Shown here: one piece after another, positions 35,963 to 47,580 of the stretch
Numbering within the stretch: position 1 is the first letter of the stretch
Layout of the letters: each line of letters begins with the position of its first letter
Assembly: GCF_029852145.1 (NCBI RefSeq)
Contig: NC_079971.1
Span: forward strand, 23,063,563 to 23,127,562
From: Microplitis mediator
Taxonomy: Eukaryota > Arthropoda > Insecta > Hymenoptera > Braconidae
Direction: 5' to 3'
DNA: 64,000 bases
Translations under genes and position numbers: made by a program
Notes under the pieces: model-generated
What the model saw: the letters and a program-made list of their open reading frames with translations, nothing else
What the model was told of the DNA's origin: nothing
The model's database searches: none

Positions 35963-36122
35963 AATTAGACATGTATTATGGGCGAATTTTTTTTTTAAAT
36001 TGAAAGATTTCCAGTTGAGACAAAAATTATTAATTAATTTAATTATAATTGTAATTAATAATTATGTAGAGACAAAATTTGGGTGAAAAATTTTGAAGTT
36101 TGAAGTTGGAGATAAATAATTT

Positions 36123-36316
36123 ATGATCCTGAAGCGGACAATTAATAATTTTCGATTTTTTTTTTCGACAAATTAGTTACGAAAAAGAAAAACTAAAAAT
36201 ATGCACGTGTAGAAAATTTTTAAAAATACAGGTGCAATTTTTTAAAATATTTTTTTGAATAATTTATTGTTTAAAAAAAAATTAAAAAATTATTAGACGG
36301 CTAACATCAGTATCAT
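36123..36316 (-). mobile_element. ATGATACTGAAG palindromic MITE (inverted copy)
   Basis: ATGATCCTGAAGCGGACAAT … GGCTAACATCAGTATCAT, 194 bp, with the same central gcacgtgtag / acaggtgcaa pair. Confidence 0.8.
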
Positions 36317-36825
36317 GAAAATTTTGGAAAAATTGTAGGAAAAATTTGTTGATTTTGAGGAAATTAATTTTGGAGAAAATTCTTGGAATGGAAGTAAATT
36401 AGAGTTGGATAATTTTGGGTATCGGGGTAATTTGGAGCTCTTCTGAACGTGCATTTGAGTTTTTTGACGTATGTACAATTGGGGAAAGATTTGATTGATT
36501 ATCAGAAAAAAAAAAAAAAAAAAAAGAGAAGTTGGAAATTCGTGTGACTGTGAGATTAATCTGAGATTTAAATTACGCGGTTTTTTGTGCGTAATTTTAT
36601 GAAATTAAAAAAAATTTTGCTGACTACAAAAACTTTAATGATTAAAAAAAATTCATGTCTTTTTATTAATAGACTCATATATTTTCACAAAAAAAAAAAA
36701 AAAACAGTTTACGGGATATTTATTTATCTAATTAATTGATCGCTTCTAATCAATTTTTTTATGTTAATTTAATACAGTAATTATAATTAATGAGATTAAA
36801 AAAAAAAATTTTTAGCATTTTTTTA

Positions 36826-37025
36826 CAATACTGCAGTTAGCCGACGTAATAATTTTTGTTTTTATTTAAAAACGATAAATTTGTCGAAAAAAATATTTTT
36901 AAAAATTGCACTTACAGTTTTTTAAATTTTCTACATGTGCATTTTTTAGTTTATTTTTTTTTTTAAATTTAATCGTCGAAAAAAAAATTCGAAAATTTTC
37001 AATCGTCTGCTAACTTTCGAATCAT
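36826..37025 (+). mobile_element. ATGATACTGAAG palindromic MITE (worn copy)
   Basis: acaatactgcagttagccga … ctgctaactttcgaatcat, about 200 bp, with the conserved centre ttgcacttacag / ctacatgtgcat. Confidence 0.75.
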
Positions 37026-38145
37026 TTTTTTTTTTTTTTGTATAAACATTAAAATCGTGATGTAAAAAAAAATTTCATTGAATTTTATCCGAAAAATTTC
37101 CCATAAAAAATGAAAAATTTTTTTTACTCATTAATTGAAAAAAAAAAAATACTCGCAGTGGGCAATTAATTAAAAAAAAAATAATGGGGTAAATAAATGA
37201 GTAATAAAACGAATTGAAGTAAATATATAAAAGTAAAATATCGCGTATGATTTTAGTAAATTTCCCCTTCGTCTCGTCCCACCACTTTTCCGCTCGACAA
37301 CCATAAGTACACAACCGTTCATTAACTCTCATAAAAACCCGACATTATCGCCGTTTGTCCGCGTGAGCACGAGCGAGAGAAACTTACACCTTTTATTTTT
37401 TTTTTTGTAATATATATTTATTTTTATTATTCTTCACTCACTCATTCACTCATTCGCTCATTGACTCTCTTCTAGTAAAGTCTAGTCCGCGTCGACTCCC
37501 GGCCTAACGCAAATAAAAATTTACTACTTACTTATAATAATTATCCAATTAATTATCGCTATTTACTAATTACCCAATTACTTATTAATATTTGCAATAA
37601 ATAAGTATTTAAAAAATAAAAAAAACGTTAATTGAAAATTAAAAGAAAGAAATTTTAAATTCACGTGACACTTGGAGCGGAAAAATCAACATGTGAAGAC
37701 AGAGTTAATTGTATTCAGATTTATGAGTATTAAATTTATGAGGGCAACATTGTTATTTTATATAATACATATATATTTATATAAAACCCATCAGTAAGTA
37801 GTGAGTATATTTAATCGTATCCCTTTTGTGGATTTGTTAGGGTGGAAAATATGCGGCTCCGTTCGTTACTGAAAACTCCCGCGGGTCTGCATTCTGCTTA
37901 TGAGATATAAGTTTGTAGATTAACTTTTATTTTTATTTTATTTTATTCTACGAGTCTACTTTACCTATTACACGCAAACAATTAAATAATTAATAATAAT
38001 AATAATAATGATAATTATGGAACTGTTAATGTTAAGTTCAATGACACCTTTTAATTGCAGACTGTAAAAAGAAAACGTTTATGTATCATAAATCAACGGG
38101 TATCTGAGTGATTTATTAGATCGTTGTTTCACTTTTTAAATAATA

Positions 38146-38146
<1 letters not shown>
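37026..38146. other. Non-coding intronic stretch
   Basis: A less A/T-rich patch at 37262-37380 and 37480-37510 (gtctagtccgcgtcgactcc), and another at 37855-37900. No exon with both splice sites recognised. Confidence 0.45.
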
Positions 38147-38214
<68 letters not shown>

Positions 38215-38258
38215 TTTATTTCTCATCAGTACAACTTTGCAGCTTTTTAAAATTTTTA

Positions 38259-38342
<84 letters not shown>

Positions 38343-38354
38343 TTATTATTATTT
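38147..38354. repeat. Inverted trinucleotide pair (TAA)23 … (TTA)n
   Basis: (TAA)n at 38147-38215 and (TTA)n at 38262-38354, the latter interrupted once near 38331, separated by 46 bp. The two runs are complementary and could form a stem of about 69 bp. Compare 57943-58466. Confidence 0.9.
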
Positions 38355-38420
38355 TAAGTTTTGAATTTTAATTTTTGTAGTTTATTATTTTTTTTAATGT
38401 CTTCAATATCTTAAATTTGA

Positions 38421-38624
38421 ATAATACTGAAGTTAGTCGACGTCTAATAATTTTTGGATTTTTTTTTAGACGATAAATCATAAAAAAAAAAAATTTGAAA
38501 AAATTGCACCTGTAGTTTTTTAAATTTTCTACATGTGCATATTTTTAGTTTATTTTTTTGCAATTGATTTGTTGAAAAACAAAAATTCAAAAATTTTTAA
38601 ATGTCTGCTATCTTCAGGATCAAT
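38421..38624 (+). mobile_element. ATGATACTGAAG palindromic MITE with 8-bp target duplication
   Basis: ATAATACTGAAGTTAGTCGA … CTATCTTCAGGATCAAT, 204 bp, flanked by AAATTTGA at 38413-38420 and 38625-38632. Confidence 0.9.
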
Positions 38625-38632
38625 AAATTTGA

Positions 38633-38810
38633 ATGAGTGTGAATGTAGCAGACATCAGAAAAATTTTAAATTATTAATAAATGGAGTAAAAAATTAATAA
38701 AATAAAATTTTTAAAAAATGCACATTTTGAAAATTTTGAAATTAATAAGTGCATTTTTTTTAAATATTAATTTTTTATTTAGTCTCATGTCTGCTACTAT
38801 TCGCACTCAT
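38633..38810. mobile_element. Related 178-bp MITE with ATGAGTGYGAAT ends
   Basis: ATGAGTGTGAATGTAGCAGA at the left and TCTGCTACTATTCGCACTCA then T at the right form a TIR of about 24 bp. The subterminal gtagcagacat echoes the neighbouring family. Flanks are AAATTTGA and TAAATTTA, again an AAATTT target. Confidence 0.7.
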
Positions 38811-38819
38811 TAAATTTAA

Positions 38820-39018
38820 ATTTCACTGAAATTATACGTTTAATAATTTTTGAATTTTTTTAAAAACGATAAATTATAAAAAAAAAAATATTAAAAAAAA
38901 TTGCACGTATAGTTTTTTTAATTTTCTACATGTGCATTTTTTAATTTTTAATTTTTTTTTAATCGATTTTTGGAAAAAAACCCGAAAATTAATAATTGTC
39001 TGTTAACTTCAGGATCAT
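38820..39018 (+). mobile_element. ATGATACTGAAG palindromic MITE (left end decayed)
   Basis: Left end worn (actgaaattatacgtttaat); right end intact (GTTAACTTCAGGATCAT). Conserved centre ttgcacgtatag / ctacatgtgcat. Confidence 0.7.
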
Positions 39019-39249
39019 TAAAAAAAAATTATAAAATATCAATTTTATGAAAAAATTTATGAAATTATTTTTTGTAGAGAATTTAATTTTACATAAATTT
39101 TTTTATATATATTTTTATTGTAACTGCGATGTTTAGATGCCATTTTAATTTCAAATTCATAATAATAGAATTTTCGCGCCATCATCTATTTTATTGTTTA
39201 ATACTAATCTATATAAATTTAATATTCCCTGCTCATTATACATATATAT

Positions 39250-40031
39250 TAGGGTGGTCGTTAAAAATTAAATTTTCTCAGGCGCCCCATAAAAAGCTTC
39301 TTTTGAGTGAAAAAATACGTGGGTAATTTGGTTTTTTCTTTTTAAGTAAAAAGAACACGTGCCTCAGGACGATCAAAGTTCATTTTTCGATATAATCGCG
39401 ATTTTTTTTAAATATCTCATGAAATATGCAGATTAAAGGGAAAAATCATAGGAACAATTTTTTAGGGAATTAAATTCTTGACAAAAAAGGACATGTTCAT
39501 TTTTTTTATAAAATGTGTAATTATGAAGATATTTTAAAAAAACTTTTTTAATGTCTGATGAATTGAGCGTTTTAAGAATTACAAATTTTGAAAATAACAT
39601 TTTTCTAAGTATATAGAAACTACAACAAGCATCAATGATTGATATGTTTCGAGTTACGAAGTTGTCTATATTTAAGAAAAAACGTTATTTCAAACATTCG
39701 TAATCCTTAAAATGCTCAATTGATAAGATTTAAAAAAGTATTTTTTAAATATCTTCATAAATACACATTTTATAAAAAAAATGAACATGACCTTTTTTGT
39801 CAAGAATTTAATTCCCTACAAAATTGCTCCTATAATATTTTCCTTTAATCTTCATATCTCATGAGATATTTAAAAAAAACTGTGATTGTATCGAAAAATG
39901 AACTTTGATCGTCCTGCGGCACGTGTTTTTTTTACTTAAAAAGAAAAAACCAAATTACCCACGTATTTTCTCACTACAAAGAAGCTTTATATGGGGCGTC
40001 TGAGAAAATTTAATTTTTAACGACCACTCTA
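39250..40031. mobile_element. Full-length foldback element, 782 bp
   Basis: The left arm (39250-39620) and right arm (39670-40031) are reverse complements along nearly their whole length, about 370 bp each, around a loop of about 50 bp. Ends are TAGGGTGGTCGTTAAAAATT and its partner CGACCACTCTA, with TA at both edges, inserted in a TATATA run. Each arm contains ggaattaaattcttgacaaa, related to the palindromic module of IR-1 and the satellites. No coding sequence. Confidence 0.85.
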
Positions 40032-40277
40032 ATATATATATATATATTTGGTTAAATACAAAGATGAGTAATATCTGATGGGGTTAGTTGGGGTAGCTAG
40101 AGACACTAAAAATTTTCTTTAAACTGAAAGTGGTTTTGAGCTCAAACAATTTTGTTTTTAAAAAAAAATGATTGAAAAAAATCCCTTCAGTTCTGACTCC
40201 TTTAATTAATTTTAGAATTTAAAATAATAATAGAAGATTTAAGGATTCAAAGGTAATAAATAATTGTCTGATTGTTA

Positions 40278-40737
40278 CACCAAGAAAACATTCTTGTTTA
40301 AATGCTATGGTGTCATTTTATGGGGTTTTTCCATATTATATGGCCTTCGAGACGTTATAGTTTAAGTTGAGTCATATTCTATGATAAATAAAGATTAGAT
40401 TTCAATGATAATAAATATTAATTTGCTACTTGCTACTTGCTACTCATGCGGTTTCCAAAATAGCAGTACCGGAAAAAAGTCGATATCGGAAAATAATCAT
40501 GGAAAAGGATCTGAAAATCTATGATTGTTTTTTTCATTTATTCACCGGAAATCAAACTAATCACCGGAATAAATTACTATGACCAGTAGAAATTACAACG
40601 GATACAGTAATGTAAATTTGTGATATAATCGTTGTTACTTTTACTATGGCCACAGTAATTTCTGCAGGTGGTCAACATGGTCAGGCTTTACTATGACACC
40701 ATAGCATTTCAAACGAGCATAATTTCGCCCTGTAGTG
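40278..40737. mobile_element. 460-bp TIR element, ATGCTATGGTGTCA subterminal repeats
   Basis: Left end caccaagaaaacattcttgt then ttaaatgctatggtgtcatt; right end gacaccatagcatttcaaac then gagcataatttcgccctgtagtg. The inverted match spans about 40 bp at roughly 75-80%. An inner inverted pair (ctatgaccagtagaaattac / gtaatttctgcaggtggtca) adds to the foldback. Confidence 0.6.
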
Positions 40738-40889
40738 ATGCACTTTTTCGAGTTCGATACTAACTGGTCGTCAAAGTCTACCAATACATGACCTGATCAT
40801 TTATTTTATTTCCGTTACCACTAAAAAAAATTTTTGATTAATCAAAAGTGAATTCGAAGCTGATTTTTTATTTATTTATTTATAATTTC

Positions 40890-41115
40890 AGAGTGAAATT
40901 TACTTCAAACAAAAGTTTATTTTATCTTAAAAATTCTAGATCAAATCAGATGCGGATTTAAATAAAAAATCCAGGTCACTCCGAAAATACTCCGGTGAAA
41001 AAAATTCCCTGTTTACTCCCTATGTCGAGTATTTTTTTTTCAAACTCTCGAAAAGACGGAGTGAATTCGGATTCAAATAAAATCCTTATTTACTCCCGAT
41101 TTTTGACAGCGCGAA
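40890..41115. repeat. Dispersed GGAGTGAA-type repeat, copy 2
   Basis: Shares cagagtgaaatttacttcaa, ggatttaaataaaaaatcc and acggagtgaattcggattca with 18545-18745. Confidence 0.5.
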
Positions 41116-41547
41116 TTTATTTACAAAAAAAATTTATGATACTTCAGAGATATTTTTATAGAAATCAGATGATTGCTGGTCAGTTAAAAATAATTTCTAT
41201 ATCAAATAGTGTCTGAAATTTTTACGTTACTAGACTTATATTTCAATAATCAATCGATAATTTTTTATATAAGACGTCATATCAAAATTTTTTTTTACTC
41301 CCGTTAAGCTTTTAAATCTTCAAATATATGAACACACGCGTTCCGTATTTAATTATATATTTATTAGTTAAGTCACCTCGTGATTAATCTAGTGTTCGAT
41401 TTTCTCATTAATAAAATCGATGAATTAATAAATTTTAGTTACGATTTTATTGTAGAAATTATCAATTTTTTATGTTTACATTTGACTTTGACACTAAATC
41501 TGCGTTTTTCAAGTTTAAGGCAGCCATTCACGCGGCATAAGTCACGG

Positions 41548-41548
<1 letters not shown>

Positions 41549-41580
<32 letters not shown>
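41549..41580. repeat. (TA)n microsatellite
   Basis: A pure TA run of about 32 bp. Confidence 0.9.
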
Positions 41581-41585
<5 letters not shown>

Positions 41586-41814
41586 ATAAACAATATACGA
41601 TTTCCTTAAAAGGCGTAACGAGTTTCCGAATTTGGTTTAGTCTCTTTTTACTTTTATATATTTCTCGTTTAATATTTTTTACCAACACTCTTTTATTATT
41701 TTTCAGTGTCTTCAATCTTTTTCCGAAACCAAATTCATTAAATAAAAAAAAAAATAGAAAAAAAAATTCATAAAAAAAACCAATAAATCAAAAAAAATCT
41801 ATAAAAATTTTTCA

Positions 41815-42130
41815 TTTTAAATTTATGACTAAACTATCGATCTTATCAAAAAACTCCACGAGAACTTTTTTATAGAAAATTTTCTTCTCTACAATTTTGT
41901 TCCTCTTCATATTTATCATATCTCTCATAGTTTCGTCACAATACTTAAAATTCTATTACCCAAATTCTAATCTCCGCTCCAAAAACTCCAAACGCGAATT
42001 TCAAAATTCCGCCGCAAATATTGAGTTTTCGAAAAAAATATGTCAGTACTTTTTTGTAGGAAATTTAATTTCCTACAAAAAATGTCTCTTAAAATTTTCT
42101 GTAAACTCAATAGATAACGAGTTATTGATA
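41815..42130 (+). repeat. Fragment of the TTGTAG…CTACAA module repeat family
   Basis: Contains ttttttatagaaaattttct then tctac, and gtaggaaatttaatttcctac, an almost perfect palindrome at about 42056, with the associated phrase aaactcaatagataacgagt. Same family as the IR-1 arms and 62.12-62.64 kb. Confidence 0.7.
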
Positions 42131-42229
42131 AAAATAGTTAATATTTTTTCAAGTGGCTTAAAATGATGAAAATTAAAAATTCTCGAGATAAAATCCAGTA
42201 TCAGAATTTAAAAAAAAATGAATAAAAAT

Positions 42230-42960
42230 AAAAAAAATATAGCAAAGGGTTGTAGGATTGGTTGGGAATAAAACCGCAGAGGTGGTATCAATAACCGGGT
42301 ATCCAGGTCTTGGATTGGTAGCTCGCGACCAAGAGGTTGGTCCCAAAACTCCGCTAAGACAAAAGCAATAAAGAAAAAAGGAGCGTTAACGTCATACAGT
42401 TGCTGCAAAGCCACCTCGTAATCGTGTCGGTGCTTCAAGGTAGCAAGTGAGAGAAAGAGAGAGAAATAAAAGGAGTATCAGCATAGTAGGCGTGTCGCAG
42501 GTGCGCGTAGGTGGAAAGGCGTGGCAACTGCGCTATTGGTGGTAGATCTCGCGGATCGTCGACCGGAAGTAGTAGGGGAACGACGCGGTTTAATAAATGG
42601 TAAGGGGTTATATAGTTGATAGTCGGAGTCAAGGGATCCTCAGCCAGGAAAAGAGGAATGGGCGAAGGAGAGGGAATGGAAGCGGGAGGTAAGAAGATCA
42701 AGGGGAGTGAGAAGGGGGAGTGATTGAGAAAGGGTTAGAGGGTGATTGGGGTGGTAGTACGTGTGGTTGGATCTTATAAGCGTTTAGTATCCCTCAACCT
42801 CAACTCTGATGGTTCAACTGCTTCAACAGCTACTGCTACTGCTACTGCTACTGTAATGTGGTAGCGAAGCAAAAACTATTGCCAACTGGGATCAGACAAA
42901 AAGCTGCCAGGTGGCATTGCGCTGCTTGCACTGATCCCAAGTCTCCAATGTCTACTCATA
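42230..42960. promoter_or_regulatory. G+C-richer island, candidate enhancer
   Basis: The longest balanced-composition block of the window. It holds an E-box (CAGGTG, near 42498), ACCGGAAGT (ETS-type, 42562), a GAGA-rich tract (42447-42470), (GCTACT)n (42830-42850) and a C/T versus A/G skew. A minus-strand frame of 88 codons (42435-42701) is open but has no recognised family and no splice signals I can defend. Regulatory function is inferred from composition and motifs only. Confidence 0.35.
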
Positions 42961-43030
42961 TCACACGTATTTTATTTTATAAATTATGTAAGAATTTATT
43001 CTTTTAGAAAAAAAAAAAAAAAAAGGAACA

Positions 43031-44397
43031 CACTGAAAAAACAATTTCTTTATATTAAATATATTGATGGAGTTGATGCATTTTAATAAAATCTTATTTA
43101 GATTAAAGATATATTTTTGATAATAAATATATATAGTCATAATTTAAACAGTGACAAAATTTTGGAGTATTTATTACAAATAGGTTATACTTGAGAAATT
43201 TATTCTAATCAATTAAATATCATTTAATATTGAATAGATATTTTGGTTACTTTCAATTAGAACTGCGGCTCTATTGAAACCAATGGTTTTTAATAATAAA
43301 ACTACCTAAATTTCCTGCGAATATAATATCTTAATAGTTAAGATATCATACTTATTATTAAGGTATGCCAAGGGCGCTCACACGCGCCAGCGGAAAATAA
43401 TGAAATTAAAAGAAAAAGAAACTGCCCAGCCGTCTAAAAGATCGCGTAAATCAGCATCCATTTTTATTAATCAGTGTCAGTGCGATAATCATTTATAATT
43501 GTATACTATAGTGTTTTCAGTTAAATAAAAAATACTAAAAGTGAATCTTAATAATCTATTGAGACCAATAAAATCCGACGTTTCGCGAGAAGGCTACGCA
43601 ATGATTTCAAAAAGAGAATTAGAGTGAATAAAATACTCATGTGAAATTAAATAATAATTTAAAAACTATGATTGTTAGTTTTCATTTTACTATATAATTA
43701 TATTATTTATATTATATTCATTCTTATAGTTATTTTTTATTAATGAATGTTTTTTATATTATTTTATTAAAATTATAATAATAAAATATGATAATAAATG
43801 TGACAGTTTTATTATTGATTATAATACATTCACTTTCCTCAGATAGTTTTACAATTAATTGAAGATTTTTCATTTTTAATTTAATCCGATATATTTTCAA
43901 CGGAACTATTCGAATTATTAATTTAAATATAGACTTATTTAATATAAGTATCATATTACTAAATTTAGGAATTCTACTTCTTCATTCAAGTATCGATATC
44001 TTAACTATTAATATATCTAGAGTTGCGCTAACAGTGAAGGATATTAGTCATTAATAAGTTAATGCCAGGTTCAAATATTGATATCTTAACTATTAATATA
44101 TGTAGAGTTGTGTCAAGAATATTCGATTATTTAAAATGAATATATTGTTTATTCATAATGAACGGAAATCTAATTCTCCATAATTAACTCTCTCTAATCG
44201 AAAAGTATAACCTCAATTGAACCTCAATACTGCAGAAACGGAAATAAGCGCAGCATAGAGGTTCAAATGAGGTTCGGAAATACGTTCATTAACAGCCGCA
44301 ATTCGCGGTTGAAATTGAATTTCATCTTTTCGACCCGGGCTACCATTTATTTGTATTAAAGAAAATATCTTAACTATCAATACATCGTTTTTTCAGT
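43031..44397 (+). mobile_element. 1.36-kb CACTGAAAAAACAAT TIR element, copy 3
   Basis: Same orientation as copy 1: left end CACTGAAAAAACAATTTC, right end TTTTTTCAGTA with one terminal mismatch. The 66-codon frame (43754-43954, minus) differs from copy 1 at one residue. The right flank is a T-run and the left flank an A-run. Confidence 0.85.
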
Positions 44398-44530
44398 ATA
44401 CTGTTTTTTTTTTTTTTTTTTTTATAAAATATTTAAGCTTATGGAAAAAGTTGAAAATTTTCTTATAATTTTCCGAGCTTTCGGAAATAAAAATAAATTT
44501 TAGTTTTTTTAAATTCTATATTGAAATTTC

Positions 44531-44732
44531 ATGATCCTGAAGTCAACCGAGGTCTAATAATTTTTGGATTTTTTTAGAAACGATGAATTATAAAAAATAA
44601 AATATTTAAAAAATTGCACTGATAGTTTTTTCTATTTTCTACATGTGTATTTTTTTAGTTACTTTTTTTTTGTAATTTATTTATTGAAAAAAAATCCGAA
44701 AATTGTTAATTGTCTTCTAACTTCAGGATCAT
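44531..44732 (+). mobile_element. ATGATACTGAAG palindromic MITE
   Basis: ATGATCCTGAAGTCAACCGA … CTAACTTCAGGATCAT, 202 bp. Flanks GAAATTTC / TAAATTTT agree at the AAATTT core. Confidence 0.8.
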
Positions 44733-44883
44733 TAAATTTTTACCGGAATATTTTTTTTTGGAGCTCGTGGAAATAAAAATAATTTTTTTATTTTTTTAAA
44801 TTTCAGAGTAAATTTTCTTGTGTTCTTCCAAGCTCGTGGAGATAAAATAAATTTTTTCTATTTAAATTGAACTGATCTTTTAT

Positions 44884-45086
44884 ATGAACCTGAAGTTAAC
44901 AGACAATTGATAATTTTTGAATTTTTTTTTTAAAAATCAATTCCGAAAAAATAAAAAATAAAAATATGCACATGTAGAAAATTTTGAAAACTACAGGTGC
45001 AATTTTTCTGAATATTTTTTTAGAAATAATTTATTGTTTGAAAAAAAATTCAAAAATTATTAGACGTCGGCTAACTTCAGTATCAT
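44884..45086 (-). mobile_element. ATGATACTGAAG palindromic MITE (inverted copy)
   Basis: ATGAACCTGAAGTTAACAGA … GGCTAACTTCAGTATCAT, 203 bp, flanked by TCTTTTAT and CTTTTAAT, a near-match target duplication. Confidence 0.8.
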
Positions 45087-45348
45087 CTTTTAATGCCTTT
45101 TTTTCATTCAATTGAAATTTAATTTTTCAAAATTTCCGAAATTAGTATTTTTTTAAATTTTTTTTTCTTTTTGTAATTAAAAATAATTTTATTTTATCAT
45201 TAACAATTAACTATAAAATGATAATAAATTCCAGAGAATAAAAAAGAAAAAAATTCTTGACTAGACGCAGTAATGACCGCGCGTTGAGGTCTCCTCATTC
45301 TTGGCTCACTATTTCCGTGAAAATGAATTTAAAACAATATAATCCGGC

Positions 45349-45387
<39 letters not shown>

Positions 45388-47330
45388 ATCATAGTATCAT
45401 GTATCGTGTATTAGTAGAATGAGGGTGAGAGGGTTTTAGTCGGGAGTTGTGAGAGTGTTGATGTAAGAAAATAAGGTATTGTAAATTGTAAGTGAGGATA
45501 AGGTGTATGTATTAAATAAAATATATAGAAAAAAAAAAACACCGGGCATCCGGCAGTGCCAGTGCCAGTGCCAGTGGCAGATACAGAAGTTGTTAAAGAC
45601 CTAAGTGACAGCTAAAGTAATGCGAGCAACAAACCGCTGGTATAAAAAGTTACTGGAGGCACTGGAGGCAATAGAGGAACTGGAGGCTCTGGAGGAAAGA
45701 CTCTCTTGCTTTAACTATTTCTACTATCGTGATCTTTACCGTCTTTTATTATTATTTTCCTTTTCCTTCTCCTTTTATTCTCTTTATTTATTTATTTATT
45801 TTATTCCCATTTCCCACATTTACGCTCCTCTGTAATTATTCTCGCAATTAAAATATTCAATTATAAAACTTGTAATTATATTAAATATATCATTTTATAT
45901 TTATATATTTATTTTTTAACGGTTTTAATTCTGTTATTTTTTACTGTCAATCTTTTTCTTCATGAAAATAAATTTAAAAAAAATAACAATTAGAATCCGT
46001 GGTTTAAAAAATTAATTTTGTCAAAATAATTTTGAATTTTTAAAATTTAGTCAATCAAAATTTTATCGAAGTGTTAAATAAAATTCATTACTAAAAATAC
46101 TCATATATATTTTTTACATAAACTCGATAGTTTTTGAGTTCGATAAAATTTATCAGTATTTTGAAGTAAAGCTCAACTAACCCGTGTTAAAAAAATTAAA
46201 AAAAAATTCGACATGTAGAAGTTCGAAATTTGAGACAGATTAGAATTTTGAGTTCAACTTTTCTGTTTAGTAGAAAAAATTTTGTTAATTTGAAATTTTA
46301 TCTCGGCGAATTTTGAATCAAATTAGAACATTTTTGAAAATTTTTCCTTTCCAATGTGGAGGCTTCAAATTGAAGATTTTTCTGAACTTCTTCTGAACGA
46401 GGGACAAATTTAGTAAAAATACATTATCGAAATTATGTTTCAAAAACGTTCTTACTTGGTTCAAAATTTGGCCTCAAAATTTTGAACCAATTACAATTTT
46501 TATTACTAAGAGTCGGTAGTTTTTTTTGTCTAAATTTTTTTCAAACAAAAACTCCAACCGCAAAATAAAATACGAGGTCTGTACCAGCAATCAACGTTTT
46601 GATTTTTCAAAAATTTTTTTTGTTTAAAAGCAAAACCTCAACAAAGTTTTTTTTTATTGCGCAAGTGTAACAAAGATACACAGAAAAAAAGGATTTTTTG
46701 GCGCCAAAAATTTGAATTATAAATTGACAAAAATAATTTTTTTAAGCCACAAAAAAATTATTTTCTGTTGAAAAAAACTACCCTACCCCCCCTGAATTTC
46801 CCAAAGTTCGAAATCAGTTAATTTTGAAATTCTCCGCTGTCCTAAATTTTGAAAATCTACACATCAAATTTTTTTCTCATCGAAGTCAGCAGACAACAAT
46901 TTTTAAATTTTTCTCAACACTAATTAAAAAAAAAAAAAAAAAATCTAAAAAAATGCACATGTAGAAAATTAAAAAAACTACAGGTGCAATTTTTTAAAAT
47001 ATTTTTTTTTCAATTTATCATTTTTAATTTCAGTGTCAAATCTTTTTTTTAATTCTTTTGCTCAAAATTTTTTCTACAAGGAAATTAAAATTAACTAATT
47101 AATTAAAACATGTCCATATGACCCGTTGTAACTCAACTAAAATAAGGACAACAACAATGTAATGTTAGTAAATATATACATATATACATATTGATAATCG
47201 ATATACTGAAGTAAGTATATAAAGATAGCGAAGGTATATAATAAATTAATTAGATAATTAATCGTGTAATGGACTTTAATTAGGGTTCTGTTAAGTGTCA
47301 GTGTTGTGTAATCTCAGTTGTGGAATCTCT
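45087..47330. other. Non-coding stretch: (TA)n, simple GGAGGC tract, MITE remnants
   Basis: (TA)n lies at 45352-45384. A simple tract at 45550-45700 reads agtgccagtgccagtgccag and later ctggaggcactggaggcaat. The open frame crossing it is low complexity. Small CACAGAAAAAAA-end MITE at 46679-46768. A worn ATGATACTGAAG-type copy at about 46885-47040 retains gcacatgtagaaaatt and acaggtgcaat. Confidence 0.5.
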
Positions 47331-47580
47331 CTTTAGTGTAGCCCGCGATCCGCGATCCGCGATCGAAATCCTCTTTCTCGCGAGCTCGAAAAACAGATAT
47401 AGCGGATATATGTAAGACTCGCCCCCTCTAAAACCCACAGTAGCACAAGTGACCGGTTAAATTCTTACGCTCACATTTTATTTAACCTGTGTACTTACTG
47501 AGGCTGTTGCCTAAGGAGACTCCTTACCAGCTCCAAGGACCCGGTTAACTTGTTCGATTACAGATAACACGAGATTTACC
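47330..47580. promoter_or_regulatory. Less A/T-rich island with CGATCC triplication
   Basis: Contains three tandem GCGATCC-type units (cgatccgcgatccgcgatcg, 47346), tctcgcgagctcg, gtgaccggttaaat (47450; ACCGGTT resembles the Grainyhead core) and gacccggttaac (47539). A candidate regulatory element; the factor assignment is speculative. Confidence 0.35.

Noticed and set aside
42435..42701. 88-codon minus-strand frame in the 42-kb island
   Set aside because: Open because of composition; Pro/Leu-rich with no domain or splice context.
47343..47366. Telomere-like or satellite seed CGATCCG units
   Set aside because: Only three units are present, and they do not resemble TTAGG-type telomeric repeats.
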